DNA of 64,000 nt from Siphonodentalium dalli (taxonomy: Eukaryota > Mollusca > Scaphopoda > Gadilida > Siphonodentaliidae), in contig CP136065.1 in NCBI GenBank assembly GCA_032622095.1, forward strand, positions 209,788,151 through 209,852,150, in the 5' to 3' direction. Position numbers and translations under genes: made by a program. The notes under the pieces are model-generated. The model saw only the letters and a list, made by a program, of their open reading frames with translations. It ran no database searches and was not told where the DNA came from. Shown piece by piece: positions 45,850 to 57,117 of the stretch. The stretch's first letter is position 1. Every line of letters starts with the position of its first letter.

Positions 45850-46049
45850 CAGCTTGGATACAATGTTCGGCGAACTCGCAAAACCCTTGTAAGTATTCTA
45901 GCATTTTAATGTCGTCGAAATAAGCCACACAAGCATTCTGAATGGTTGCATAAGCTTTCATCCAATTCATGTAGGTCTTGTTAGAGAATACGTTGTTCCT
46001 GTCGCCTTTGAAGAAATTTCCGATATTTAAATAACCGGTTACTATGACG
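45850..46049 (-). pseudogene. Unknown coding remnant, copy 1 of a duplicated segment
   Basis: The minus strand reads GYLNIGNFFKGDRNNVFSN, then MNWMKAYATIQNACVAYFDD and IKMLEYLQGFCEF before a stop. About 105 bp are repeated at 46122-46232, where the phase differs after IKMLE and gives FKGVASSPNIVSKLLEEERS instead. The same phase is available here as GFASSPNIVSKL, so an indel split this copy. Composition is strongly protein-like. Function unknown. Confidence 0.4.
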
Positions 46050-46121
46050 ATGTCATTTCATTTGTCCTTTTTTGGATGCCTCGATATTATCAGTGGGTTT
46101 GCTTCTTTCCTCTTCCAAAAG

Positions 46122-46232
46122 CTTGGATACAATGTTTGGCGAACTCGCAACACCCTTGAATTATTCTAGCATTTTAATGTCGTCGAAATAAGCCACACCA
46201 TCATTCTGAATGGTTGCATAAGCTTTAGTGTA
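46122..46232 (-). pseudogene. Unknown coding remnant, copy 2 of the duplicated segment
   Basis: It reads KAYATIQNDGVAYFDDIKML, then E, a stop, and FKGVASSPNIVSKLLEEERS, and continues KPTDNIEASKKGQ to about 46060. It abuts copy 1, so the arrangement looks like a tandem duplication of one exon. Confidence 0.4.
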
Positions 46233-46599
46233 ATATAAATATTCTGAACATGCTGCTATATTATTTCAGCAATATATTGTCAACTATTGTCAACAACGCA
46301 GCAGCCTGTCCATAATCAAAAAAGGCCGATTCAACATGAAAGCCTCGCAACTTTAAGTTCATGTTCGCTGATTGGCTAAATTGCGGCCACGATTCAGCTA
46401 CAGTTATGTATTGAATTAAGTATATAGCTTCACTATGCTGTGTTATATGAAATCTTGTCTTAGTTTACCCTTCTTTTAGAATTTTATAGAAGGTGACTAA
46501 GTTAATGAAATATAACCGGGGGTATTAGTGATTTTTTTCAATCTAAAAATTCTTCTGAATGCTACATTCTCTGAGTGAGCAAAGTAACTAGTTTGACTC
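46233..46599. other. No feature recognised
   Basis: AT-rich sequence between the unknown coding remnant and the LINE RT fragment. Confidence 0.4.
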
Positions 46600-47005
46600 G
46601 CTATTCGTTCTTAATCAAATGCTTCATGTTTTCAATTTTGGCGATTCCATGATTAAACGGTTGGCCATTCTATATGAAGACGCTAGTTCGTCCATCCTGC
46701 TTAATGGTCACATGTCACAACGTTTTAAATTAGGACGTGGCTGTCGACAGGGTGATTCCATGTCCCCGAATATGTTTCTCCACTGCGCTGATGTATTAGC
46801 AATGTTGACAAGACAGAATGACATAATTAAAGAAATAGTCCTCGGTGGTTCAGTGTATAACATATCACAGTACGCTTACGACACCAACGTCCATACTTGA
46901 TGACAATGAAAGAAGCATACGTAAGGCCTACCCAATTCTTGACCTATATGTTCCAGTTTCGCATCAATCCGGAGAAAGGTCAGGCGGTGTATAAGATCAC
47001 AAACA
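46600..47005 (+). pseudogene. LINE reverse-transcriptase fragment with damaged catalytic motif
   Basis: The frame reads VFNFGDSMIKRLAILYEDAS, then SSILLNGHMSQRFKLGRGCR, QGDSMSPNMF, LAMLTRQND and SQYAYDT. These are RT blocks of LINE proteins (NG...F.L.RG.RQGD..SP..F, then YADDT). The catalytic YADD reads YAYD: codon 46877-46879 is TAC instead of GAC. A stop follows at 46898, but the usual next block survives in another phase as FQFRINPEKGQAVYKI up to about 46995. It cannot be the upstream part of the 43081 element, because it lies downstream on the same strand. An LTR begins at 47025. Confidence 0.8.
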
Positions 47006-47024
47006 ACATATGAATCAGACATTT

Positions 47025-47456
47025 TGTAACACTTTCTACTGTTAGACGCGGCGTAAGTATGGTTAATCTAAAAGGTCAATGCCCTGGCTCGCTCCATACT
47101 CTATACGTGGGAATGTGACCCCGGGGTGAAATGGTCCAGACCATTTCATAACGGGCCGTTGGTCCCACAAAGAATATATTAAATTAACCTGTTTGAGGTA
47201 CACCCGTACGTGTTCCAATCGAAATACGACACGGATTGAACAAGCTACAGGGCGTTGGCTAGATGGATATATATATATATATTGTAAGAGGCCAGTCTCC
47301 CTATGATCTGACACTCTTTTTATGCACTCTCGCTACCATGCACGCATAGGTTAAAGATGTATTATATATTGACTCCGTGGCTGCCTGTTGACTTGCTTAT
47401 ACTTGTTTTGAATAAATATTCTAACTAAGTGCAAAGGAAAACCTGGGAGTACTGTA
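47025..47456 (+). mobile_element. LTR of non-coding LTR element A
   Basis: TGTAACACTTTCTACTGTTA ... AATAAATATT ... GGGAGTACTGTA. It aligns in order with the LTRs at 51483 and 56321 (TGTAACACTTCCAGCTGTTC, GGCGTA, AAGGTTAA, CTCCGTGGC, late AATAAA-type signal) but is much diverged. Confidence 0.7.
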
Positions 47457-47465
47457 TAGCTCAGA

Positions 47466-49517
47466 TGGTGCCGTAATAGCAGGACGCTACGTGGAATTCT
47501 TGGACATGGACGCGCGGGCAGTCACGGAGAAAAGGGTAGGAGTCAATTTGCGTATTGGCTGGTTCACAACCCCTTCATAGACATTAATGTCGAATTTTTT
47601 GGTTTAAAATTGTTGTGTCAATTGGCCATTAGTTTAGGCATGCTTTGAAAAATAATGAAAAATACCATTGCACCGGGTTGTGTGATATTAGTTTCTCTTG
47701 TTTTGTGTCTATGTCGAGTTTGTTGGTTTAAAATCCGTGCGTCGATTTGCCAATTTAAATAGGTGATATCTGGTCTAAATTTTTGCGTAAATTGGGCATG
47801 GTCAGTAAATAGAAATGTTTCCGGGAAATTCTATCATTGTCCTGTGGTATTGCTTAGCTTTGAAGTAATCTGTTTAGACTTAAAGGGAGCGATCCATGTA
47901 GATAAAGTCTAGTTGTTCCCGTTGAGAAGAACGTTAAAACAGTTGTCACAATATGAGTTTATTAATGCAAGTTGAAATAAAGATTGGTTTTTCGAGGTAT
48001 TTATTAGTTACATGTACGCTCAATGTGAATAGTTTAAATTTGAAAAATGTTACCAGGTGTAATTGGTTCATTGTATACATAATTACTCGGATACAATTAG
48101 TGATCATCGTTATATGGTATCCGAGGGAACGGACAATATTGATGTTACAATATTCACGAAAATGAGTCCCAGTGAATTATGAGAAATTATGCATTATACA
48201 GATGTGGTGAACAAGAAAAATCTCACAGCAAGTAATCAGTTGATTATATTAGTTTTTATTGGAACAAACATGTGGGTTAATCAAAAGTTATTCCATGAGT
48301 ACGCAGTTAGTTTGTCTGTCTGCTTGTTTTCAAACAAGTTTGATTTGGTTAAACATTTTCAGAGTAAAAATTGTCACAAGTTATGGTTAGGTACGTGTAA
48401 TATCGACCGGGTTTATTGAAGCCTATTATGATATATAGTGTATGGGTTTATCAAAACAAATGTAATCAGGTTTATGACACAGAAGTTTTGGTCAAAAAAT
48501 TAATCTTTTGTGGTCCTTGTAGTTTTGTTCAGTTTGTTCTGAGCAAGTTGAAGTCGTTTAGTATTAACGCACTTTTGGTAAACTTGTTTGAGGTTTATAT
48601 ATTTTTTTTTGAATAATGTAGATCACTGAACACAATTGTTTTGTGTGGAAATTCTGGTTAATGGTGTTGCTTATATCTGTCAAATGTGGCCTCATTCGAG
48701 TCAGGATTGCATTGAAAGGGACATAAACAGGTATTAAATTTTCTCACCATTATGCCAGTTATAGGCTTGTAAAATTTATTGCTGATTTTAGGATGCTGTC
48801 GAGTTATTCAGTATGATTTTAGTGAGTTCTGGTTTTGAACAAATCATGGTTTGGAAATTAGTTAAAGTTGTTCTATCAGCAAATTAAAATTAGTGTTACT
48901 GTGCTCGGATAATCTATTGAAAAAACATAGTTATTTATGACAGTTTGTTAAGAGACTGGTGGCGCCCAGAGAAATGTACATGTTTTGGAAAAAAGTTAGT
49001 TCATGTGAGATAGGCGATTCCAGAAATTTCAAATTAAATAATTTGTGGTCAAGATATAGATGCTTAAAGTTTGAAGTATTAAAAACAATTGTTCGGGAAA
49101 AATTCAGGTTAGCCAAATAGTTCCAGTGTTTTGCAGGTATATCAACATGCATGGTTAGTGGTATTTTGTGTTACGACACGCTCGAAATATGTTAAAATTT
49201 CGATTTAAAAAGATCTAGATCGATGTAAATTTATCGTCATTTGTAGGTTTGCGTTATACAAGTTAAAAAGGTCTCACATAAACACATGTGAACAATGTGA
49301 AACTTATATGCGGTTGAGAGAATGTTTACCAAATATTAATGGTTAGAATGTGGTCAGGTTTCCAACAAGCCTAAAGTTGATCAGAGTTGACAAGTCGGAA
49401 TGTAAGGCATGTAATCATCAATCATTGTGTAACCACACGAAAAATGTATAGAAAATTCATTGTGTCATAATTAAATCTATTACGGAATTCTAGAGTGTCT
49501 GCGGGTTAAACTAGACT
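47466..49517 (+). mobile_element. Interior of LTR element A (non-coding), starting with primer-binding site
   Basis: It begins TGGTGCCGTAATAGCAGG, nine bases after the LTR. TGGTGCCG matches the 3' CGGCACCA end of tRNA-Phe-type tRNAs. The next 2 kb parallels 51925-53700: GGAATTCTTGGACA, CTTAGCTTTGAAGTAAT, AAAGTCTAGTTGTTCCCGTT, GAAATAAAGATTGGTTTTT, TTAGTTACATGTACGCT, TAGATCGATGTA and TTGATCAGAGTTGACAAGTC. No gag or pol frame exists. It is cut at 49517, where repeat R1 begins. Confidence 0.75.
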
Positions 49518-50516
49518 GACATGGTACCTCGGACCACCCCTCTCCTGACCCACAGCACTGATCCGACACTGGCAAAATTTGGCACATCGCGTGCACTCTT
49601 CAGATAACACGCAATAGAATACCAGATGAGATCCAAAGTTTGACATCTTCGGAGGAGATGTGGCCTCAAGCACATGGGCCCAAATTTGCATAGTTTGAAG
49701 GCCCACAACTCTGTCATTTTTCAATGGATTTTCGAAATTCTTTCAGTTTCATCTGATTCGGAGTAGAATAAAAAATTGGTACCCCGGTTCGCCCCTCCCC
49801 TGACACACAACACTGAACCGACACTGGCAAAATTTGGCACACCGCGTGCTCTCTTCAGTCCGCACGCATTAGCGTATCAGATGACATCCAAAGTTTGACA
49901 TCTTCGGAGGAGATGTGGCCTCAAGCACATGGGCCCAAATTGCAAACTTTGAGGGCCCGTAACTCTTGTATTTCTTCTCGGATTTCAAAAGTCCTTTCCG
50001 GTATAGGTTTTTTTTTCGTTCAGGGAATCCATATACTTAAATAGATGAATGTCAATACAAAAAAAATTCTCGAAAATTTTGCCCCCACCCCAGCGTCAAA
50101 ATATATGTCCGACCCTGTCCAATTTTCTTTCTCGGACTAAACTGACAACGGTCAACACGACTATGAAATCCAAATGCGGTTATCTGGAATGATACGAGAG
50201 TACAGCATAGTAAATCAAATAGAGGTTTGCCTATTTATGGGCGGTATCTCCTCATGAAAAGCGCAGACACAAGTTTTGATGCCCGTGGGCAGTAGGGCAT
50301 ATCGAAGTGTGTACACGGTCCAATTTCCGAGATAATAAAATTACATTTTTTCAGATAAAGGGAGATAACTCCGCAGGGAAAACGCGGACAATATTCATTA
50401 TACGACGATAGGTTAGAACTCATTGACCCCAACATACGAACATAATTTGAGATTGATACTCCTTATACTTTCAGATATTAGGGAGCTGTAAAAGTGTCGA
50501 GTATAATAATAATAAT
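49518..50516 (+). repeat. Dispersed repeat R1, copy A
   Basis: A module of about 260-290 bp (GGTACCTCGGACCACCCCTC, GACACTGGCAAAATTTGGCA, CATCTTCGGAGGAGATGTGG, CACATGGGCCCAAATT) is present twice (49522, 49779). A longer tail follows: ATATATGTCCGACCCTGTC, ATCTGGAATGATACGAGAGT, CAAGTTTTGATGCCCGTGG and AAGGGAGATAACTCCGC. Further copies lie at 57118, 57940 and 61265. No coding frame is conserved between copies. Confidence 0.9.
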
Positions 50517-51310
50517 AACTAGAGGTCAGATTCCATGGAATCAGATATACTTCCATGGTATCCCATTTCATGCGCGTGTTATGCGTATAGGTGTGTTCCT
50601 CCTCATTCGAATGCATATTGGTGCTTTGTGATCAGATGGTGGACTTGGATTGACATTTCTAAATAAGATATATATATCCCAAAGGTTTGTGTCATTTGGT
50701 TCGACCCAGCGTGGATGATTAATGACAGTCTAATGCATCATGGTCCTGACCAACCGTTGACTGGGCCACGATTCACCCCAGCCAATCGGTTCATTTTTAT
50801 TTGGTAGGGACACATTTTAGGGCTAATTATGACCCCTGCCCAGGACGCCCAAATCCTGTTCAACGGTCACGAAATTTGGCGTGTCTGTTAGGGTAATCGA
50901 CATGTAGATCAAAAGGTGTACCATTATTTCGCATTTATTGAATAGTTCTTTCAGTTTTGGATTCAGAATCTTTTAGTTTTAATGGCGGAGGAAAGACTGT
51001 TTAGTTAATTAATTAATTAGTATTTCAGTGCGTCATCGCTACACTATAGTTATTAACGTCTTTTTAATAGAGTTAACTGTAATCGAGAGATAAATATATC
51101 ACAATCGATAATGACATCTGAGTGCTTATCCGTCCGCTCTAAAACTAATGTTGTCCATCTATATACTACAAAACACATGCAGTGTTCACAATATAAAACA
51201 CTAGATTTGCGATTTTCCATTTTTCCCTTTTACGAATTTCGGTGGAATTTTTCAAAACGCTCGACCCTCCGAGGGCGTACGCGCTCTCCGTCGGGCAGGT
51301 TGCTTTCATA
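50517..51310 (+). repeat. Dispersed repeat R2, copy A
   Basis: It begins AACTAGAGGTCAGATTCCAT and runs through TTCGACCCAGCGTGGATG, CCCAGCCAATCGG, GGTTAATTAATTAATTAG-like text and CATCGCTACACTATAG to CGGTGGAATTT. It parallels 59572-60420 throughout and, at its start, the minus-strand copy at 1-197. It lies directly after R1 as in the second locus, but R1 copy C at 62690 lacks it, so R2 is a separate unit inserted into R1. Confidence 0.9.
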
Positions 51311-51482
51311 GTAGAGCAGTGAATCTTTGGGGGCTGCGACTTATCGGGCTGAAATTAATTTAATAAGTTAAAGATTTATAATTCGGTGATTGATATGTTT
51401 TACAATAGTCAGAATAGCGTCAGCCTCAGTTGTGGCTGAGGTGTTTTAGATACATGTTTATCTAAAGAGCATACTTAGTTAA
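51311..51482. other. Spacer before LTR element B
   Basis: Short unique sequence. CAGCCTCAGTTGTGGCTGAG near 51421 is a small hairpin. Confidence 0.5.
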
Positions 51483-51916
51483 TGTAACACTTCCAGCTGT
51501 TCGACATGGCGTAGATAAGGTTAAACTATAGTATTACGGGGTAGGTGTTCGGACCGGAGGGTGCACCATATTCCCATGGGAAAGTAAACTCTAGGTGGAT
51601 AACTTCGTTGTTATTGATCTCGAGTGGCTATTCTCGTAAACATGGGAGAGTGCCTCGTAAACATGGCAGTGTGGGAAGTGGTGTATTGACTTCTCCGGAC
51701 ATTGACCCCTTATCATATATATTCTGGACAGAGCTTACACAAGGAACTCTTGATTCGAACGCATTAGGGAGAAGTTATGTTATTATATTTTTCTCCGTGG
51801 CCACCTGATTGTGTCAACTTGTATATAGTTATATAATAAATTTCATCAACGTGTTTCCAAGAATTCCAACTTAATGGTTAGAACCTGTGGGACCAGTAGC
51901 CCACGAGAATGGTACA
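51483..51916 (+). mobile_element. 5' LTR of non-coding LTR element B
   Basis: TGTAACACTTCCAGC ... GAGAATGGTACA, 434 bp. It contains a TATA-like CATATATATTC near 51714 and TAATAAATTTC near 51834. The 3' LTR at 56321 is nearly identical but lacks about 60 bp (51558-51620 here). High LTR identity suggests a fairly recent insertion. Confidence 0.9.
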
Positions 51917-54900
51917 GATCGTTGTGGTGCCGAGTTAGCAGGATATTTCTTGGAATTCTTGGACAGGTGGTCACGGAAGAAAAATATGGAGGAAATTAAA
52001 CGGACGAAATAAGGTATGAGGCAATTTGCAATTATTTGGCTTGGTTCACAATTCTTTATAGGTAGATAGGTAGATTTAACTATAGTTCAAAATTGTTCCA
52101 TCAATTTTTCCATATAAGGTATACTTAGAAACTACTGTTGTGCCAGTATGTTATTTCGAGTTGTTGTTGTTTCATTAATCGTTACATCGACTGGAAATAA
52201 ATGAGATCTGGTCTTGATTTTTGTGTAAATTGGCTAAACTCTTCATGAGTCGAGTTATCATTGTTTAAAAATTGATGTGTCAAATTTAAATAAATGATAG
52301 CTGGTCTAAATGTGTGTGTAAATTGACCATTGTTATGTTTCCGGGACACCCTGTCGCTTGTTCTGTGGAAATTGCTTAGCTTTGAAGTAATTTGTAGACT
52401 TAAAGGAAGCAATCCATATAGATAAAGTCTAGTTGTTCCCGTTGAGAAGAAAGTTAAAACAGCTTGTCAAAATATGAGTTTATTAATGGAAGTTGAAATA
52501 AAGATTGGTTTTTATTTTCGAGGTATTATTAGTTACATGTACGCTGGTCTAAAATATTTTGCAAATTAGCCGTAATTATTAAAATTGAAAAATGTTATCA
52601 GCTAGAAGAAATAATCACTGGGATAAAATGTGTCCAGCGTTATGGTATCCAAGAATTGGATAAGATTGATGTGACAATCTACGCGAGAATGACACCCAGT
52701 TGATTATCAAATTATGCATGGTAGAGATATTGTGAAGAAAAATTCTCAAATCGAGTAATCTTTCGATTATATTAATATTTAATTGAATAATATGCGAGTA
52801 AAGCAAAAAGTTGTTCAGGGAATACAGTTTTAGTTTAAATTGTGGCGTCAAATCTTTCTATATTAGGTATGCTTGAAAATTACTGTTGTGTCACAGTTTT
52901 CTATGTCAAATTGTTTCAAAAATCGTTGCGTCGATTTGAAATAAAGATTGTTTGTTTTTCGAGGTATTATTAGTTACATGTACGATGGTCTAAATTATTA
53001 CACCGTATGCAGGTTATATAGTCATTGAATTTACTGGTGATTTTAGAATGTTTTTAAGTTAATCAGTATGATTTTAGTGAGTTCTTGTTTTGAACGAATT
53101 GTGGGTTCAAATTTTGTTAAGGCTGTTCTGTCGGTCAATTAAGCATATAATATTAGTTTTATTGTGCTCAGATTATCTATTAGAAAACATTAGTTAGTTA
53201 TGACAGTTTGTCAAGAAACTGGTTGCGTCCAGCGAGATAAATCTTTAAATAAAAGAAATTTGTTGAAGTAATTCGAAAAAAACAAAAATTAAAATTAAAG
53301 ACATTATAGTCACTTGAAGTATGGTTTAGGAATGTTCCATTTAGCCAAATGGTTCCAATGTTTTGCAAAAATATCTACACAGATGGTTAGTAGTATTTTG
53401 GTTATGACACGCCCGGATTGGGTTAAAATGTCGGTTTTTAAAAACATATAGATCGATGTACGGGTTTCGCCATTGTATGTATGTGTTATACAAGTAATCG
53501 AAATGGTTTTAATGTGTTCAAGTTTCGAACAAACCAAAGTTGATCAGAGTTGACAAGTCGGAAAGTCAGAAAAGTAACTGAATAATCAATTATGGTGTGC
53601 CCATACAAGAACAGAATGGCTAGAAAATTGATTATGCCATAATTACATCTATTGCGTGTATTCTGAGAGTGTCTGTAAGTATTTAATCAGACTAACATGC
53701 TATCAAGTATGTCTAAATATTTGTGGATGGCACCGAGTACACGTAATAATATACATGTAGAATATAAAAGAAGAAAAACATAGAACTTACTTTTAAGAAA
53801 TTGTCACAGAAAAGGACATGAATTTATCCAGACAATCCTGATAATTCCATTGAAGAAAATACTAGTTCAAGACACAGTTGGAACAATGATTGGTTCATGG
53901 CAATGTAATCTGCCAAAACATGCGAACCATAACCTCCAGAGTTTAGTATTTCGTTGGCGGTGCATGCGCCCCATAGAGAGAAAAAAGAGAGGCTTGTCAA
54001 CAAAGAGAGAAAGGTTATCTAACCTTATCTCATACAGACAGGTGCTTTCGGCCAAGACATCTGTATTATTGAAGTTATGGGCCCAGTTAAGCGAACATTC
54101 ATACATTTCAAAATACGGGGAGTTTTGTTGGTAGTGGTCTCAATGGTCTTTGTACACTGGTGCAAATTCACAGGTGTAATTTCTCTGTTTATATTCTGAC
54201 AATACGAGGAAGCCACTTTCAATTGTGGACACTCAATTGTTTATTCACTTGAATGGTCAAACATGACACAATGGAGCGTGGTGGAATACAGTGCTTATGA
54301 TTTCTGTGCAAGCTACAAAGGACAACAATTCGTCCCCTCTGTTTGTACCACCTGGAGAAATCTATCGGAATCATCTGGTTGGTTAATCCATGCACCCTCG
54401 TTTGAGGTGAAATGAGAGATTTGTTCTCGCCTGTCATTTAACAAAAGTTGTATGAGTACATGCGGTTCTGAGGAGACATACTTCATTATCCACCATGATT
54501 GTCCTAGACAAACATTCTACACCACTGCGAAATGGTATGTTTGTCCTGTTGATTCAATGAAGTGGTAAATATGTACATTCATCTAGCAGTTAAACTGTGG
54601 TCAGTAAATGAAGACGGTATGAGATGTTATTTGTATTATAGGAACCTGTAATATGGTGTACGGTCAAGTTAGAGAACTTAGATAGAAAGCTATACATTCG
54701 TTAAATGTGTCTGGAGTCATGTGAAAATATCAGCTGTGCTCGGGCAATTGTCCAGCGATCCGTTTCTCGTGCACTTCAGGTGTGAATAGACTTCGTCAAG
54801 AGTTTTCAGAGATTAGCAAAATAAAATTCCTATTGTGACCGAACTATTGATTTCAAGTTTAAAGGGACATGTCAGAATGAAAGGGGAATGCTATCTTATT

Positions 54901-56320
54901 TTGACACCGAGCCATATATAATTAGCTATGTGAACCAATAAGCCAAGCAAATTGTCTCAGGGGTTGTACATTTTATTCCGTTGTTTCACAATGAATAACT
55001 ATATATAAAATATATGACATTTATGTAAAATGTCCGTAATTGGTGTGGGTGTTACATGATAGTTGTTAGAATTATTAGCTGACAAGTTATAGGTAACTCG
55101 ATGGGTATGCCCAAATACAGGGCCCGTGATCTTTAATTTGGCGTTCCAGGTTTATGGAATCGTGCTTTGACACAAACGACGAGATTTGACACGTCGACGC
55201 TAATGATTTTGTAAAAAGTTTATGTTATAGAGCATTGATGTACATGCTGGTATATATTGTGATGTCTAATTTGGCGTTCCAGGTTAATTTGGATACTGAT
55301 TTGACACGGACGACGTGGTTTGACAAATGATGTTGTAAAAGCTTATGTTATACATGTAAAGCATTAAATTACATGCTGGTATATATTGTGATGTCTAATT
55401 TGGCGTTCCAGGTTAATTTGGATACTGATTTGACATGGACGACGTGGTTTGACAATTGACGTTGTAAAAGCTTATGTTATAGAGCATTAAAATACATGCT
55501 GGTATATATGGAGATGTTTAGTTTGGCATTCTATGGTTAATGGATAGCGATTTTTACGCGACAGGCGTGATTCAACATTCTAAAATCTCAGTTTATAGAG
55601 CATTTGGACAAGAGCACTTGCACGTGCTGGTATATGTAGGGCTTTTGAGCCAAACTTAAACGTGAATTGATTAAATTGTAATTTCAAGGTTGAAATCGTG
55701 TTCTACACATAACCGTGGTGGTACACGCTGGTAACATGAACCAGAGTTAATTCATATTAGTTTCTTAGCACAACGTATGAAGTCCTCTACAATAGACAGT
55801 ACAATGTTGATCCATTGTTTATGCCCGAATTCAAGATCGAGTTGAACTTTATTCAACTCTCGTATCGAAACAAGGCAAATGTAACCCTCAGCAGGAAGTC
55901 ATAACCTGGATATTAAACCATATTGATTCTTAATTAACTTATGCCTGAATTCAAGATCAAGTTGGAAATGTATTCAACTTTCGTATCGAAACAAGGCAAG
56001 TATAACTTCCGACAGAAGTCATATCTGGATCAATCGATCAATCATTCATTCGGAATCAAGCCTGGATGCACGGGAATGACCGGAATCGCACCGTCATTCT
56101 CCAACGTTGGATATGGATCCATCAATCATTCGGATCGTAGGATAAGAACTGACTCTGCAGAACCAAAAGCTTATTCTCGGATTAGGACATTCCTGTGTTA
56201 GGAACTTGTGTGTGTTTTCGGAACTATCCATATGCCAATTGGTATAGTTTAAATCTCTATCAAGGAGTCGTCAAGTTTTTTGTCTTAGGACAAAAATCTT
56301 GAAAAAGGTGATGGGAGTTA
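51917..56320 (+). mobile_element. Interior of LTR element B (4.4 kb, non-coding)
   Basis: The primer site TGGTGCCGAGTTAGCAGG lies at 51925, eight bases after the LTR, again tRNA-Phe-like in its first nine bases. No gag, protease, RT or integrase motif appears in any frame. The longest plus frame (53850-54134) is basic and unrecognised. Included are a 130 bp tandem repeat (55134-55650) and a doubled ATTCAAGATC...CGTATCGAAACAAGGCAA segment (55828, 55947). It ends in a purine-rich AAAAAGGTGATGGGAGTTA before the 3' LTR. This fits a LARD (large retrotransposon derivative) mobilised by another element's proteins. Confidence 0.8.
55134..55650 (+). repeat. 130 bp tandem repeat, about four copies, inside LTR element B
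   Basis: TAATTTGGCGTTCCAGGTT, GATTTGACACGGACGACG and TACATGCTGGTATATATTGT recur at about 55134, 55266, 55396 and, diverged, 55512. Confidence 0.9.
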
Positions 56321-56696
56321 TGTAACACTTCCAGCTGTTCGACATGGCGTGGGTAAGGTTAAACTATAGTATTACGGGGTCAGTGTTCGGACCGGAGGCT
56401 CGAGTGGCTATTCTCGTAAACATGGGAGAGTGCCTCGTAAACATGGCAGTGTGGGAAGTGGTGTATTGACTTCTCCGGACATTGACCCCTTATCATATAT
56501 ATTCTGGACAGAGCTTACACAAGGAACTCTTAATTCGAACGCATTAGGGAGAAGTTATGTTCTTATATTTTTCTCCGTAGCCACCTGATTGTGTCAACTT
56601 GTATATAGTTATATAATAAATTTCATCAACGTGTTTCCAAGAATTCCAACTTAATGGTTAAGACCTGTGGGACTAGTAGCCCGAGAGAGTGGTACA
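56321..56696 (+). mobile_element. 3' LTR of LTR element B
   Basis: TGTAACACTTCCAGC ... GAGAGTGGTACA, 376 bp; matches the 5' LTR apart from the 60 bp deletion and a few substitutions. Flanks are GTTAA (before 51483) and TTACG (after 56696), so a clean target-site duplication is not seen. Confidence 0.9.
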
Positions 56697-56708
56697 TTAC
56701 GTCGCTGA

Positions 56709-57113
56709 TCATATCCTAGCAGTACCAATATTCGTGGATTTGCCTCTCATTCGAGAGCCGCCTTCGTCGATTACACAGCACTGGTATGGCTTCTTTCCGC
56801 GGTTACCGTCGTACACAACAACCACAATTTCCGTTTTATCTGCAGCCAGATTTCTCATCTTTTGCGTCGCAATGTACATCAATGCATCTTGACCTTTTAT
56901 TTTTCTAAAGAACCTCACAAAATAATTGTCCAATGTTGAGAAATCCCCTCTTATAGCTGGAATTGTTCCTCCCGAACCGTCTATCTGCGAATAAAATGAC
57001 ACGGTTCCAGTGACGCTGTATCTTAACATGCCATCAACATAATTTTTGAATTTGAATGTGTTTATTCTCAATAAAACCGTACATATTCCTACAGTATTTG
57101 ACATAAAATTCAT
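56709..57113 (-). CDS. Uninterrupted 134-residue frame, family unknown
   Basis: It runs from ATG 57113 to TGA 56709 without interruption, with well-mixed composition: SVTGTVSFYSQIDGSGG, FSTLDNYFVRFFRKIKG, MRNLAADKTEIVVVVYDGNR and QCCVIDEGGSRMRG. Alternating valines (EIVVVVYDG) suggest a beta strand in a globular domain. It is wedged between the 3' LTR (ends 56696) and an R1 copy (starts about 57118), so its 5' side may be lost or spliced; TTATTCGCAG near 56991 could be an acceptor. It may be the 3' exon of a host gene or viral/transposon cargo. I cannot name it. Confidence 0.45.
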   Translation of the reverse strand: MNFMSNTVGICTVLLRINTFKFKNYVDGMLRYSVTGTVSFYSQIDGSGGTIPAIRGDFSTLDNYFVRFFRKIKGQDALMYIATQKMRNLAADKTEIVVVVYDGNRGKKPYQCCVIDEGGSRMRGKSTNIGTARI

Positions 57114-57117
57114 ATGA

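Noticed and set aside
47450-47485. TATAGCTCAGATGGT, resembling the start of a tRNA gene
   Set aside because: It is the LTR end and primer-binding site of LTR element A; no tRNA fold follows.
50698-50712. GGTTCGACCC, resembling a tRNA B box (also near 59749)
   Set aside because: No A box at tRNA spacing and no cloverleaf; it is part of dispersed repeat R2.
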